Assembly: GCA_035550315.1 (NCBI GenBank)
Contig: DASZPL010000094.1
Location: forward strand, 1 to 64,000
DNA from: DASZPL01 sp035550315
GTDB taxonomy: Bacteria; Actinomycetota; Actinomycetes; JAFAQI01
Reading direction: 5' to 3'
Length of the DNA stretch: 64,000 bases
Shown here: piece after piece, positions 46,970 through 56,137 of the stretch
Layout: each line of letters begins with the position of its first letter
How positions within the stretch are numbered: position 1 is the first letter of the stretch
The notes under the pieces: generated by a model
What the model was told of the DNA's origin: nothing
Database searches by the model: none
Seen by the model: the letters and a program-made list of their open reading frames with translations, nothing else
Made by a program: the position numbers and the translations under genes

Positions 46970-48258
46970 GACGAGCGCAGCCGGGTGGCGACGGCTTCGA
47001 CGTGCGCCGCGAGGTCCTCGGCGCCGCCGAGCGCGCTGATGTAATCGCCGACCGCCGCCAGCGCGTCGCGGGAGTAGTCGACGACGTGGATGTTGCGCAG
47101 GAACGACTGCACCGACAGCCCGCCAGTGTGGCGAGCGGTTCCGCCGGTCGGCAGCACGTGGTTGGACCCGGCCAGGTAGTCGCCGAGCGACACCGGCGCC
47201 CACGGGCCGACGAAGATCGCCCCGGCGTTGCGGACCCGACCGGCCACCGCCGGCGCGTCCGCGGTCAGCACCTCGAGGTGCTCGGGCGCCCAAGCGTCAA
47301 TCACCGCGACGGCATCATCGAGGTCGTCGACCACCACGGCGGCGGACTGGTTCGCCAACGCCGTCGCGACCCGGTCGCGGTGGCGGGCGGTCTCCACCCG
47401 CGGCGCCAGCGCCGCGTCCACGGCGTCGACCAGCCGCTCGCTCGGCGTTACCAGCAGGCAGGCGGCCAGCTCGTCGTGCTCCGCCTGGGCGACCAGGTCG
47501 GCGGCCACGAAGTCGGGGTCGGCGGCATCGTCGGCCAGGATGCCGATCTCCGTCGGGCCGGCCTCGGCGTCGATGCCGACCACGCCGCGGAGCAGCCGCT
47601 TCGCCGCCGCGACGTAGACGTTGCCGGGCCCGGTCACCAGGTCGACCCGCTCGACGCCCTCGACGCCGTAGCCGAACATCGCGATCGCCTGCGCACCGCC
47701 GACGGCGTACACCTCGTCGACCCCCAGCAGCGCGCAGGCAGCCAGCACCGCGGGGTTGGGCCGGCCGCCGAACTCCGGCTTGGGTGGCGACGTGACCGCG
47801 ATCGACCCGACGCCGGCCACCTGCGCGGGCACCACGTTCATCACGACGCTGGACGGATACGCGACCAGGCCACCAGGCACGTAAAGCCCGACCCGGCCCA
47901 CCGGCACCCAGCGTTCGGTCACCACCGCGCCGTCCGCGAGCCGGACCGTCTCGTCGGGTCGCAGCTGTGCCGAGTGCACCCGGCGGGCACGGTCGGACGC
48001 CGCCTCCAGCGCTGCCCGGACGTCGGCGTCGAGGCCGGCCAACGCCTGCTTGAGCGCGGCCGGCGGCACCCGCAGATCGTCCAGCCGCACCCCGTCAAAC
48101 CGTTCGGTCAGCTCGACCACGGCGCCGCGGCCCTGCTCCTGCACCATCGCGACCAGCGGCCGCACCAGCTCGACCGCCGCGTCAACGTCGAGCCGCGCTC
48201 GGGGCAGCAGGTCGCGCGCCTGCGCCGCACGGCCGCGCAGGTCGAGCCGGGTGATCAT
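46966..48258 (-). CDS. hisD: Histidinol dehydrogenase
   Basis: A 430-residue zinc, NAD-dependent enzyme of the last two histidine steps. The motifs are VGLYVPGGLVAYPSSVVMN, QAIAMFGYG, VDLVTGPGNVYVAAAKR, the Zn/catalytic segment VAQAEHDELA, and the catalytic region APEHLEVLT with SNHVLPTGGTARHTGGLSV. The ATG overlaps the upstream membrane-protein stop (ATGA), and TACGCT lies 8 nt before it, so hisD can be read both from upstream and from its own promoter. Confidence 0.97.
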   Translation of the reverse strand: MITRLDLRGRAAQARDLLPRARLDVDAAVELVRPLVAMVQEQGRGAVVELTERFDGVRLDDLRVPPAALKQALAGLDADVRAALEAASDRARRVHSAQLRPDETVRLADGAVVTERWVPVGRVGLYVPGGLVAYPSSVVMNVVPAQVAGVGSIAVTSPPKPEFGGRPNPAVLAACALLGVDEVYAVGGAQAIAMFGYGVEGVERVDLVTGPGNVYVAAAKRLLRGVVGIDAEAGPTEIGILADDAADPDFVAADLVAQAEHDELAACLLVTPSERLVDAVDAALAPRVETARHRDRVATALANQSAAVVVDDLDDAVAVIDAWAPEHLEVLTADAPAVAGRVRNAGAIFVGPWAPVSLGDYLAGSNHVLPTGGTARHTGGLSVQSFLRNIHVVDYSRDALAAVGDYISALGGAEDLAAHVEAVATRLRSS

Positions 48259-48848
48259 GGCCGACCAGCGTAAATGGCGACCGGCGGCGCCGTGGTTTCG
48301 CGACGCAGCGCGGTCACGATCAGCAGCACGACCACCGCGACGACCGGCCAGGCCAGCAAGGCGGCGTTCGCCCGCACCGTGAACTCGACGTACGGCGAGA
48401 GTGTCGCGACGTTGTGCGCCGTCAACGGATGCAACCCGTTGGACACGACGGCGTGCCGCAGCGCCTCGATCACGGCCGGGTTGTGCCGTTGATGGCCGAC
48501 GTGTTCGGCGACCAGCGAGCCGAGCGCCCCGCCGGCGGCGAGCCCGACGACCGCGCCCGGCCCGGAGGCGATCCGGCCCATCGCGAACGTCAAGAGCACG
48601 CAGACCAGTCCGGCGAGAGCGCCGAGGAAGGCCAGCCACAGATCGTCGCCGAGCAGCGCCTTGTAGGCGTCCTCGGAGCCGAGAAAGGTCGCACGAAAGC
48701 CGTTGATCTGCGGTGCGAACACCGGCCACAGCAACCCGACGACCGCGCCGATCACAACCGAGTAGGCCGCGACCGCCAGCGCGACGACCGACTCCGGCCG
48801 CCAGTCGAGAGCGCGGCGAGCCGGTCGGTCGAGGCCCGGAGCGGTCAT
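48255..48848 (-). CDS. Four-TM membrane protein of unknown function in the exporter-his chain
   Basis: A 197-residue protein. Hydrophobic segments lie at about 22-46, 68-90, 95-115 and 163-184. An external loop (FAPQINGFRATFLGSEDAYKALLG) follows TM1, and a conserved-looking GALGSLVAEHVGHQRHNP lies after TM3. I do not recognise the family with confidence; unnamed actinobacterial membrane proteins of this layout exist. Overlaps of 4 nt on both sides tie it to the ABC permease and to hisD, so it is probably part of the exporter cassette. Confidence 0.65.
   Translation of the reverse strand: MTAPGLDRPARRALDWRPESVVALAVAAYSVVIGAVVGLLWPVFAPQINGFRATFLGSEDAYKALLGDDLWLAFLGALAGLVCVLLTFAMGRIASGPGAVVGLAAGGALGSLVAEHVGHQRHNPAVIEALRHAVVSNGLHPLTAHNVATLSPYVEFTVRANAALLAWPVVAVVVLLIVTALRRETTAPPVAIYAGRP
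48267..48272 (-). promoter_or_regulatory. -10 hexamer TACGCT for hisD inside the preceding gene
   Basis: It ends 8 nt before the hisD ATG and lies in the last codons of the upstream membrane-protein gene. It would allow hisD transcription independent of the exporter cassette. Confidence 0.45.
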
Positions 48849-49648
48849 CGGTCGACCGCTCGGCGGAACCACCGGCCCGCCAGCCAGAGCGTCACGACGC
48901 CATACCCGACGGTGATCGCGAACCACGCGACCACGTGACCCCACGGCACCGCGCGGTGCAGCGTGTCGGCGAAGCCGTCGACGGCGAGCATCCCCGGCAG
49001 CACCGCCCGCACCACGCGCAGCGCATCCGGCAGGTGGCCGGACGGGATCACCCCGAGGAACAGGACCGCGGTCATGCCGAGCTGGCCGGCAACCGTCGCC
49101 AGCTCGGGCCGCGGCAGCGCCAGGCCGAGCAGGCTGCCCACCCCGGCCAGCGCCAGCGACGCGACCAGCACGGTCGGCACGACCATCCAGAGCCGGCTCG
49201 CCGGCAAGCCGTAGACGCCGGTGCCCACGGCCGCGGTCACCACCGCGCCCGGCACGGTGAACGCGGCGTACGACGCCGCCGTGCCGAGCACCACGGCCCC
49301 CGGCGAGATCGGCAGCGCGGCGTAGTAGTCGAGCGCGCGTTCGGCGCGCAATGCGCCGAACCGTTGCGCCAGCAGGTTCAGTGCCACGAAGGCGACCACC
49401 AGCACCGTGCTGCCGGCCACGACGGCCGCGGCGGTGGTGACGCTGGTGTGGCGAAGCACGCCCCGCAGCAGCACCACGATGCCGACCGACTGCACGGTCG
49501 CGACCAGCAGCAGCGGCACCCGCGCGACCCGCACCCGCGACAGCTGCCCGGCCGCGACGGCACGGATCGCGGGCCACATCGGCACGTGCCGGCCCGGCTC
49601 GGTGTGCTCGGCCGTGACGGGTTGCGACGTCATCGTGCCCGCGATCAC
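48845..49648 (-). CDS. ABC-2 type transporter permease
   Basis: A 267-residue membrane protein with six hydrophobic segments from about residue 45 on, including LLRGVLRHTSVTTAAAVVAG and VVLGTAASYAAFTVPGAVV. The layout is that of DrrB/ABC-2 export permeases. GTG at 49648 overlaps the ATPase stop (GTGA, with GGAG upstream); an ATG at 49633 is the alternative. It forms an exporter with the adjacent ATPase. The substrate is unknown; the neighbouring glycosyltransferase suggests a lipid-linked sugar. Confidence 0.85.
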   Translation of the reverse strand: MIAGTMTSQPVTAEHTEPGRHVPMWPAIRAVAAGQLSRVRVARVPLLLVATVQSVGIVVLLRGVLRHTSVTTAAAVVAGSTVLVVAFVALNLLAQRFGALRAERALDYYAALPISPGAVVLGTAASYAAFTVPGAVVTAAVGTGVYGLPASRLWMVVPTVLVASLALAGVGSLLGLALPRPELATVAGQLGMTAVLFLGVIPSGHLPDALRVVRAVLPGMLAVDGFADTLHRAVPWGHVVAWFAITVGYGVVTLWLAGRWFRRAVDR

Positions 49649-50610
49649 TGCCGCTCCAGGTCGTCGGCCATGCCGCCGAGCGCGAGGTAGACGTCCTCGA
49701 GGCTCGGGGTCGAGACCGTGAAGTCGTCGAGCGCCTCGAACATCGCGCCGGTGGTCAGCCGGTCGACCAGCCGGCGCGCGTCGGCGCGTTCGACCCGCGC
49801 CCGCCAGCGGCGGCCGTCGACGACCGCGGTGGCGGCCAGCTCGCTGACGACGGGGTCATCCAGCGGCGGATCGTGGCGCCACACCAGGTCGAGGCGCACG
49901 GCGTCATCCACCGCGGCCTTGAGCCCACCCGGCGTGTCGCAGGCGACGACCCGACCGCGGTCGATCACCGCGACCCGGTCGAGCACCGACTCCGCCTCCA
50001 GCACGTTGTGGGTCACGAGTACGACGGTGGCGCCGCGTTCGGTGCACCGGCTGCGCAACGCGCTCCACACCGCCCGGCGCGCGACCGGGTCGAGGCCCGC
50101 GGTCGGCTCGTCGAGGATCAACACCGGCCGCTCGGCCGCGAGCGCGCTCGCCACCCAGGCCAGCCGCCGCTGCCCGCCGGAGAGCCCGACCAGCGGCCGG
50201 CCGGCCACGGTCGCCAGGCCGAACTCGTCGATCAGCGCGTCGGCTTGTTGCCCGGCGACCCGCCGGCCGCTGCCCCGCAGCCGGGCGGTCGTGGCGATCG
50301 CCAACCGCACCGGCAGCTCGGCCAACGCCGGCTCGGACTGTGCCAGGTAACCGACCAGCCGCGGCGCGATCGCCGGCTCGGCGACGACGTCGTGACCGGC
50401 CAGCCGGATGCTGCCGCTGTCGGGCCGGGCGACACCGGCCAGCTGCCGCACCAGCGTCGTCTTTCCCGCGCCGTTCGGGCCCAGCAGGCCGAACACCTCG
50501 CCGGCCGGGATGTCGAGGTCGATGCCGCAGTTCGCCCGGATCGTGCCGCCGCGGTAGGACTTGACCAGGTCCCGCACGACGTACGCCGCAGTCCTGGCCA
50601 TGACATTCAT
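49645..50610 (-). CDS. ABC transporter ATP-binding protein, DrrA-like
   Basis: A 321-residue exporter ATPase. Walker A is LGPNGAGKTTLVRQL, signature LSGGQRRLAWVASAL, Walker B VLILDEPTAGLDPVARR and switch VTHNVLEAESV. A C-terminal extension from about residue 225 with TPSLEDVYLAL is typical of DrrA-type ATPases. The ATG at 50610 overlaps the deacetylase stop by ATGA; a Met three codons later is a weaker alternative. It acts with the ABC-2 permease gene that follows. Confidence 0.92.
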   Translation of the reverse strand: MNVMARTAAYVVRDLVKSYRGGTIRANCGIDLDIPAGEVFGLLGPNGAGKTTLVRQLAGVARPDSGSIRLAGHDVVAEPAIAPRLVGYLAQSEPALAELPVRLAIATTARLRGSGRRVAGQQADALIDEFGLATVAGRPLVGLSGGQRRLAWVASALAAERPVLILDEPTAGLDPVARRAVWSALRSRCTERGATVVLVTHNVLEAESVLDRVAVIDRGRVVACDTPGGLKAAVDDAVRLDLVWRHDPPLDDPVVSELAATAVVDGRRWRARVERADARRLVDRLTTGAMFEALDDFTVSTPSLEDVYLALGGMADDLERQ

Positions 50611-51311
50611 GCTGGCATGGGCCGGACCGCGAGCCCGCGGCCGTGCAGCGCTTCGGCCAGCAGCGGCAGCGCGGCGACGGTCGTCCGCCACGATCCTGGC
50701 GCGCTGGTCACGTCCGAGTCGTGCAACAGCACGGTGCCGCCGTCGAGCCGGCCCTTCGCCAGGTCCGCGACCACGCTCGCCGGCGTCGCTTCGGCCCGCC
50801 AGTCGCGCCCCCACGCCGACCACAGCATCGGCCGCAGCTCGAGGCTGCGTGCGGTGACCAGCGCCGGACCGGACGCGACGCCGTACGGCGGCCGCCACCA
50901 CAGCGGTGAGCGGCCGGAGTGCTCACCGATCGAGTCGACGGCGCGGTGCAGGTCGTCGCGAGCGGCGCGGGGCGAGCGGCCGATCAGGTAGCGATGGGCG
51001 TCGCCGTGCAGCCCGACCTGATGACCGCGGCGGACGACCTCGGCAGCCACCGCAGGGAACCGGCGTACCTGCTCGCCCAGCAGGAAGAAGGTCGCCGGCC
51101 AGCCCAGCCGATCCAGCTCGTCGAGGACTGCGATCGTCCCCTCGGGATGTGGGCCGTCGTCGAAGCTGATCGCGAGCGTGCCGGCCGGCATCGGGCCGCA
51201 CCACGACGGCGCCAGCGACCGCCGCACCGGCGGCAGCCAGGTTGCCGCCGGGCCGACCTGGGCAGCGAACGCAGCCAACGCGGCGACACCGGCGGCGCTC
51301 GCGCGGCTCAC
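50607..51311 (-). CDS. Polysaccharide deacetylase-family protein
   Basis: A 234-residue NodB-domain protein of carbohydrate esterase family 4. It has motif 1 ISFDDGPHPEGT, motif 2 VGLHGDAHRYL (metal His pair) and motif 3 WWRPPYGVASG, with late motif VLLHDSD. The N-terminus (AAGVAALAAFAAQVGPAATW) is hydrophobic and may anchor or export the protein. GTG at 51311 overlaps the glycosyltransferase stop by GTGA; GTG at 51314 is equally possible. Likely work is N- or O-deacetylation of an envelope sugar. Confidence 0.88.
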   Translation of the reverse strand: MSRASAAGVAALAAFAAQVGPAATWLPPVRRSLAPSWCGPMPAGTLAISFDDGPHPEGTIAVLDELDRLGWPATFFLLGEQVRRFPAVAAEVVRRGHQVGLHGDAHRYLIGRSPRAARDDLHRAVDSIGEHSGRSPLWWRPPYGVASGPALVTARSLELRPMLWSAWGRDWRAEATPASVVADLAKGRLDGGTVLLHDSDVTSAPGSWRTTVAALPLLAEALHGRGLAVRPMPA

Positions 51312-52366
51312 CACAGTCCCGCGACCACCTCGGCGGCATCTGGTGAGCCGAACACCTCACGGGCCGCCGCCGGCGGCTCGGCGACGGCGACCGCCGCGAG
51401 CAGGTCATCGTCGGTCTCGACGCAGCGGGCGAGCCCGGCCGAGCGCAATGCCTCGGCGTTGAGCCGGCCGTGCCCGGCGATCGGCCGGTGCACCACGACC
51501 GGCCGTCCGGCAGCGAGCACCTCCCAGCAGGTCGCACCGCCGGCGTTGTCCACGACAACGTCGGCCGCCGCCACCAGCCGCGCGATGTCGTCGGTCCACG
51601 GCACCGCCCGCACGCCGGGCAGCCGCTGGGTCTCGCGCAGCAGCGAGCGCGAGCGGCCGCACAGCACGACCGGCAGTACGTCGCCGCGGGCGGCCAGCAG
51701 CCGGGCGGTCGCGGCGGTGGCTCCGACGCCCCAGCTGCCGCCGTTGATCAGCGCGATGCGGGCGTCACCGGGTAGCTGCCACGCCGCCCGGGCCTCGGCC
51801 TTGTCGTAGCTGGCGAAGAACTCCTCGCGCACCATCGGCGCCACAACCTTGACGGTGCCGGCGCCCCAGCGTTCGAGCGCCGGTGCCAGCGACGCGAGCG
51901 GCGCGAGGTGGACGTCGGCGCCCGGCGCCACCCAGTAGGGATGCGCGCCCGGGTCGGTGACGTAGCTGACGACCGGCAGCCGCAGCCGGTCGGAGGCCCG
52001 CAACCGGCCGAGCGTCTGCGCCGCCAAGTTGTACGTCGACACCACAATGTCGGGCTGGAACGCCTCGACCCGGCGGAGCATCGGCTTCGGGTAGCTGAGT
52101 GCCCCGATCCGGGTCACCATGTCGAAGAACCGCGGATGGACGATCCACTGGCGCATCGCCAGGTCGTAGCCCCACGGGAACCACCGGATCATCGCCGAGT
52201 AGAACGCCCGGAGCAGCTGGCCCTGCTTCCACGGCGGGACCGTCAAAAAGTCACCCACCTCGACGGTGGCACCGCGTCGCCGCAATCGGTTGGCGAGAAC
52301 CTGCGCGGCGGAGTCGTGACCCGCCCCCATCGACGACGAGACGATGAGAACTCGCGGCGCTGTCAC
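51308..52366 (-). CDS. Glycosyltransferase of the MGDG synthase/UgtP type
   Basis: A 352-residue GT-B enzyme of the GT28 group. The N-terminal acceptor domain has the family opening VLIVSSSMGAGHDSAAQVL and VVSTYNLAAQTLG. The C-terminal donor domain has INGGSWGVGAT, LPVVLCGRSRSL and the nucleotide-sugar motif VVDNAGGATCWEVLAAGRPVV. Such enzymes glycosylate diacylglycerol or similar lipids at the inner membrane face. GTG start with TAACGT 7 nt upstream, so it appears to begin the chain of overlapping genes that ends in hisH. Confidence 0.88.
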   Translation of the reverse strand: MTAPRVLIVSSSMGAGHDSAAQVLANRLRRRGATVEVGDFLTVPPWKQGQLLRAFYSAMIRWFPWGYDLAMRQWIVHPRFFDMVTRIGALSYPKPMLRRVEAFQPDIVVSTYNLAAQTLGRLRASDRLRLPVVSYVTDPGAHPYWVAPGADVHLAPLASLAPALERWGAGTVKVVAPMVREEFFASYDKAEARAAWQLPGDARIALINGGSWGVGATAATARLLAARGDVLPVVLCGRSRSLLRETQRLPGVRAVPWTDDIARLVAAADVVVDNAGGATCWEVLAAGRPVVVHRPIAGHGRLNAEALRSAGLARCVETDDDLLAAVAVAEPPAAAREVFGSPDAAEVVAGLW

Positions 52367-52373
52367 AGGAACG

Positions 52374-52379
52374 ACGTTA
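52374..52379 (-). promoter_or_regulatory. -10 hexamer TAACGT at the head of the glycosyltransferase-his chain
   Basis: It ends 7 nt before the GTG at 52366, in the 32-nt gap after dnaE, with no ribosome binding site. Confidence 0.45.
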
Positions 52380-52398
52380 CGGCAGGTGGCGGCGACGG

Positions 52399-55300
52399 CT
52401 ACGACGCCACGGCGCCGGGACCGAGCAGCTGCTTGAGGTCAGCCATCAACGCCGGCGTCGGCGCGACCCGGAACCGGTCGTCGAGGCGCAGCACGGTGGC
52501 GCGGCCGGCGGTGGTCAGCGAGAGCTGCACCTCGGTCGTGCCGGGATGGTTGGCCAGCGCCTCCTGCAGCCGCTCGACCACCGGCGGGGTGCACCGGTTG
52601 GCGGGCAGCGAGATCGTGATCGGCCCGCGCGGGCCCTCCGACACGTCCGGGACCGTGACCTCCATGGCGATCAGCCGCGGGACGTCCTCGCGGCGATCCA
52701 CCCGTCCTTTCACCAGCAGCACGGCGTCCTCGGCCAGGTGCACGCCGCAGTTGGCGTATGCCTTGGGGAAGAACAGCACCTCGACGGCGCCTTCGAGATC
52801 CTCCAGGGTCGCGCTCGCCCACGGCTCGCCGCGCTTCGTCATCTTGCGCGCCAGCGACGACAGGATCCCGCCGACGGTGACGATGCTGCCGTCGGATCGC
52901 TCCTCACCGGCCAGCCCGGACAGCGCGCAGTCGACGGCCGCCGCGAGCACGTGCTCGACGCCGAACAGCGGATGGTCGGAGACGTAGAGCCCCAGCATCT
53001 CCCGCTCGTAGGCGAGCAGCGTGCTCTTCTCCCACTCCCCCACCGGGATCACCAGCGACGGCCCGAGGCCGCCGACCGCGCCACCGGCCGTCGTGGCCTG
53101 CTCCTCCTCGGCGGAGCCGAACAGGTCGAACTGGCCCACCGCCTCGGCCCGCTTCGTCTCCATGCAGGCGTCGACCGCCTCGGCGTGGACCCGCAGCAGG
53201 CCCTGTCGGGTGTGGCCCAGCGAGTCGAACGCCCCGGCCTTGATCAGCGACTCGATGACCTTCTTGTTGCACACGACGGCGTCGACCTTTGCCAGGAAGT
53301 CGGCAAAGCCGGCGAACTGGCCCTTGCTCCGCCGAGTCGCGCAGATCGACGCGACGACGTTCGCGCCGACGTTGCGAATCGCGGCCAGGCCAAACCGGAT
53401 GTCGGTGCCGGTCGGGGTGAACTCCGCCTCCGAGCTGTTGACGTCCGGTGGCAGCACCTTGATGCCCATCCGCCGGCATTCCGCGAGGTAGAGCGCGCTC
53501 TTGTCCTTGTCGTCGCGGACGCTTGACAGCAGGGCCGCCATGTACTCGGCGGGGTAGTTCGCCTTGAGGTACGCCGTCCAGTAGCTGAGCACGGCGTACC
53601 CGGCGGCGTGGCTCTTGTTGAAGCCGTAGTCACAGAACGGGACCAGGATGTCCCAGATGGTGCGCACCGCACTCTCGGTGTAGCCCCGCCCGCGCATGCC
53701 GGCGCAGAAGCCTTCGTACTCCGCGTCGAGGATGGCCTTTTTCTTCTTGCCCATCGCGCGGCGCAGTAGGTCGGCTTGGCCGAGCGAGTAGCCGGCCAGC
53801 TTCTGCGCGATCGCCATCACCTGCTCCTGGTAGATCACCAGGCCGTAGGTCTCGGTGAGGATCTCGGCGAGCGGTTCGTCCAGCTCGGGGTGCAGCGGCG
53901 CCACCGGCTTGCGGCCGTTCTTGCGGTCGGCGTAGTCGTTGTGCGCGTTCGCGCCCATCGGCCCCGGCCGGTAGAGCGCGTTGACGGCGGCAATGTCGTT
54001 GAACTCGGTCGGTCGCAGCGACCGCAGCAGCGAGCGCATCGGCCCGCCGTCAAGCTGGAAGACACCCAGCGTGTCACCACGGCTGAGCAGGGCGTACGTC
54101 GCCGGGTCGTCCCAGCCGAGCTCCTCCAACACGACGGTCTCGCCGCGGTTGGCCTGGATGTTCTGCAACGTGTCGTCGAGGACGGTCAGGTTGCGCAGCC
54201 CGAGGAAGTCCATCTTCAACAGGCCGAGCGCTTCGCAGGCGACCATGTCGAACTGCGTAATGATCGCGCCGTCCTGCTCGCGGCGCTGGATCGGAATGAC
54301 GTCGAGCAGCGGTTCACGCGACAGGATCACGCCCGCGGCGTGGACGCCCCACTGCCGCTTCAGCCCTTCCAGGCCGCGGGCGGTGTCGACCACCTGCTTG
54401 ACCTCAGGATCGGACTCGTAGAGCGCGCGCAGCTCGCCGGCCTCGCCGTAACGCGGGTGGGTCTTGTCGAAGATGCCCGCCAGCGGCATGTCCTTGCCCA
54501 TGATCGGCGGCGGCATGACCTTGGTGATCCGGTCACCCATGGCGAACGGGTGGCCCAGTACCCGGGCGGAGTCTTTGATCGCCTGCTTCGCCTTGATGGT
54601 GCCGAACGTGATGATCTGGCTGACCCGCTCCTCGCCGTACTTCTCGGTGGCGTAGCGGATCATGTCGCCCCGCCGGCGCTCGTCGAAGTCAAGGTCGATG
54701 TCCGGCATCGAGATCCGCTCGGGGTTGAGGAACCGCTCGAACAGCAGGCCGTGCTCGACCGGGTCGAGCTGGGTGATGCCAAGGGCGTAGGCGACGATCG
54801 ACCCGGTCGCAGAGCCCCGGCCCGGCCCGACCCGGATGCCCTGTTCGCGGGCGTACCGGCACAGGTCGGCGACCACGAGGAAGTAGCCCGGGAACCCCAT
54901 CTGGCTGATCACGGCGAGTTCGTAGTCCGCCCGCTCGCGCCGCTCGGCCGGCACGCCGCCGGGATAGCGCTCGGCCAGGCCGCGCTGCACCTCGGCCCGC
55001 AGCCAGGACTCCTCGGTCTCGCCCGCCGGCACCGGGAACTGCGGCATCAAGTTGCCGCCGCTGAGCGTCACGTCGCAGCGCTCGGCGATCAGCAACGTGT
55101 TGTCGCACGCGGCCGGCAGCTCGTGCCACAGCGACCGCATCTCGGCCGGCGACTTCAGGTAGAAGTCGCGGGCATCGAACTTGAGCCGGTTGGGATCGGC
55201 CAGCGTCTTGCCGGACTGGACGCACAGCAGCACCTCGTGCGCGGCGGCGTCGTCCGCGAACGTGTAGTGCAGGTCGTTGGTCGCGACCAACGGCAGGCCG

Positions 55301-55935
55301 AGCTCGCCGGCCAGCCGCATCAGGTCCTGGTGGACCCGGCGCTCGATCGTCAGGCCGTGGTCCATCAGCTCGCAGAAGAAGTTGCCGGCGCCGAAGATGT
55401 CGCGCAGGTCGGCGGCGGCCTGCCGCGCGCCGTCGTAGTCGCCGAGCCGGAGCCGGGTCTGGATCTCGCCGGAGGGACATCCGGTCGTGGCGATCAGGCC
55501 GGCGGCGTACGTCGAGAGCAGCTCCCGGTCTGCGCGCGGCTTGTAGAAGTAGCCCTCCAAGCTGGCCCGGGACGACAGCCGGAACAGGTTGTGCATGCCC
55601 TCGGTGTTCTCGGCCAGCACGGTGAGGTGGGTGAACGCGCCGCCGCCGGAGACGTCGTCCTCGCCGCCGTCCGCCCAGCGGACCCGGGTGCGCTCGAACC
55701 GGCTGGTGCCGGGCGTGACGTACAGCTCCGACCCGATGATCGGCTTGACCCCGGCCTGGGTGGCCGCCTGCACGAAGTCGTAGGCGCCGAACACGTTGCC
55801 GTGATCGGTCATCGCCAGCGCCGGCATCCCCATCCGGGCCGCCTCGGCGAACAGGTCCGAGAGCCGCGCCGCGCCGTCGAGCATCGAGAACTCGGTGTGC
55901 ACGTGCAGGTGCACGAACTGCTCGGGCGAGGCCAT
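52399..55935 (-). CDS. dnaE: DNA polymerase III subunit alpha
   Basis: A 1178-residue replicative polymerase. The PHP domain at the N-terminus has HLHVHTEFSMLDG and MTDHGNVFGAY, which keep the metal-binding His/Asp residues. The C-family palm carries PDIDLDFDERRRGDMI with the catalytic Asps, and GRGSATGSIVAYALGI precedes it. The helix-hairpin-helix and OB domains follow near residues 860-1090. The length is as expected for DnaE1. GGAGG lies 11 nt before the ATG. It is divergent from the secreted GH16-like gene. Confidence 0.97.
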   Translation of the reverse strand: MASPEQFVHLHVHTEFSMLDGAARLSDLFAEAARMGMPALAMTDHGNVFGAYDFVQAATQAGVKPIIGSELYVTPGTSRFERTRVRWADGGEDDVSGGGAFTHLTVLAENTEGMHNLFRLSSRASLEGYFYKPRADRELLSTYAAGLIATTGCPSGEIQTRLRLGDYDGARQAAADLRDIFGAGNFFCELMDHGLTIERRVHQDLMRLAGELGLPLVATNDLHYTFADDAAAHEVLLCVQSGKTLADPNRLKFDARDFYLKSPAEMRSLWHELPAACDNTLLIAERCDVTLSGGNLMPQFPVPAGETEESWLRAEVQRGLAERYPGGVPAERRERADYELAVISQMGFPGYFLVVADLCRYAREQGIRVGPGRGSATGSIVAYALGITQLDPVEHGLLFERFLNPERISMPDIDLDFDERRRGDMIRYATEKYGEERVSQIITFGTIKAKQAIKDSARVLGHPFAMGDRITKVMPPPIMGKDMPLAGIFDKTHPRYGEAGELRALYESDPEVKQVVDTARGLEGLKRQWGVHAAGVILSREPLLDVIPIQRREQDGAIITQFDMVACEALGLLKMDFLGLRNLTVLDDTLQNIQANRGETVVLEELGWDDPATYALLSRGDTLGVFQLDGGPMRSLLRSLRPTEFNDIAAVNALYRPGPMGANAHNDYADRKNGRKPVAPLHPELDEPLAEILTETYGLVIYQEQVMAIAQKLAGYSLGQADLLRRAMGKKKKAILDAEYEGFCAGMRGRGYTESAVRTIWDILVPFCDYGFNKSHAAGYAVLSYWTAYLKANYPAEYMAALLSSVRDDKDKSALYLAECRRMGIKVLPPDVNSSEAEFTPTGTDIRFGLAAIRNVGANVVASICATRRSKGQFAGFADFLAKVDAVVCNKKVIESLIKAGAFDSLGHTRQGLLRVHAEAVDACMETKRAEAVGQFDLFGSAEEEQATTAGGAVGGLGPSLVIPVGEWEKSTLLAYEREMLGLYVSDHPLFGVEHVLAAAVDCALSGLAGEERSDGSIVTVGGILSSLARKMTKRGEPWASATLEDLEGAVEVLFFPKAYANCGVHLAEDAVLLVKGRVDRREDVPRLIAMEVTVPDVSEGPRGPITISLPANRCTPPVVERLQEALANHPGTTEVQLSLTTAGRATVLRLDDRFRVAPTPALMADLKQLLGPGAVAS

Positions 55936-56125
55936 TCGGGGTCCGACCTCCGGGGACGGTGCGGGCGGTGACGCGGGTCTGGTGCGGGTGTCGCGCGGGC
56001 GGAAACGGTGGTGCGACGGTGGCCGGGGAATGGCCGCTTCGCCGTTCTAACACGCGCCGGTGACAGCCGCCCGCGTGTCGGCCCGGCGAGTCGCGAATGT
56101 CGCCCCGGCGCGACCCGCTGGTCGA

Positions 56126-56131
56126 TATCCT
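56126..56131 (+). promoter_or_regulatory. -10 hexamer TATCCT for the GH16-like gene
   Basis: It ends 6 nt before the ATG at 56138; leaderless layout without a ribosome binding site. Confidence 0.45.
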
Positions 56132-56137
56132 GCTGTC

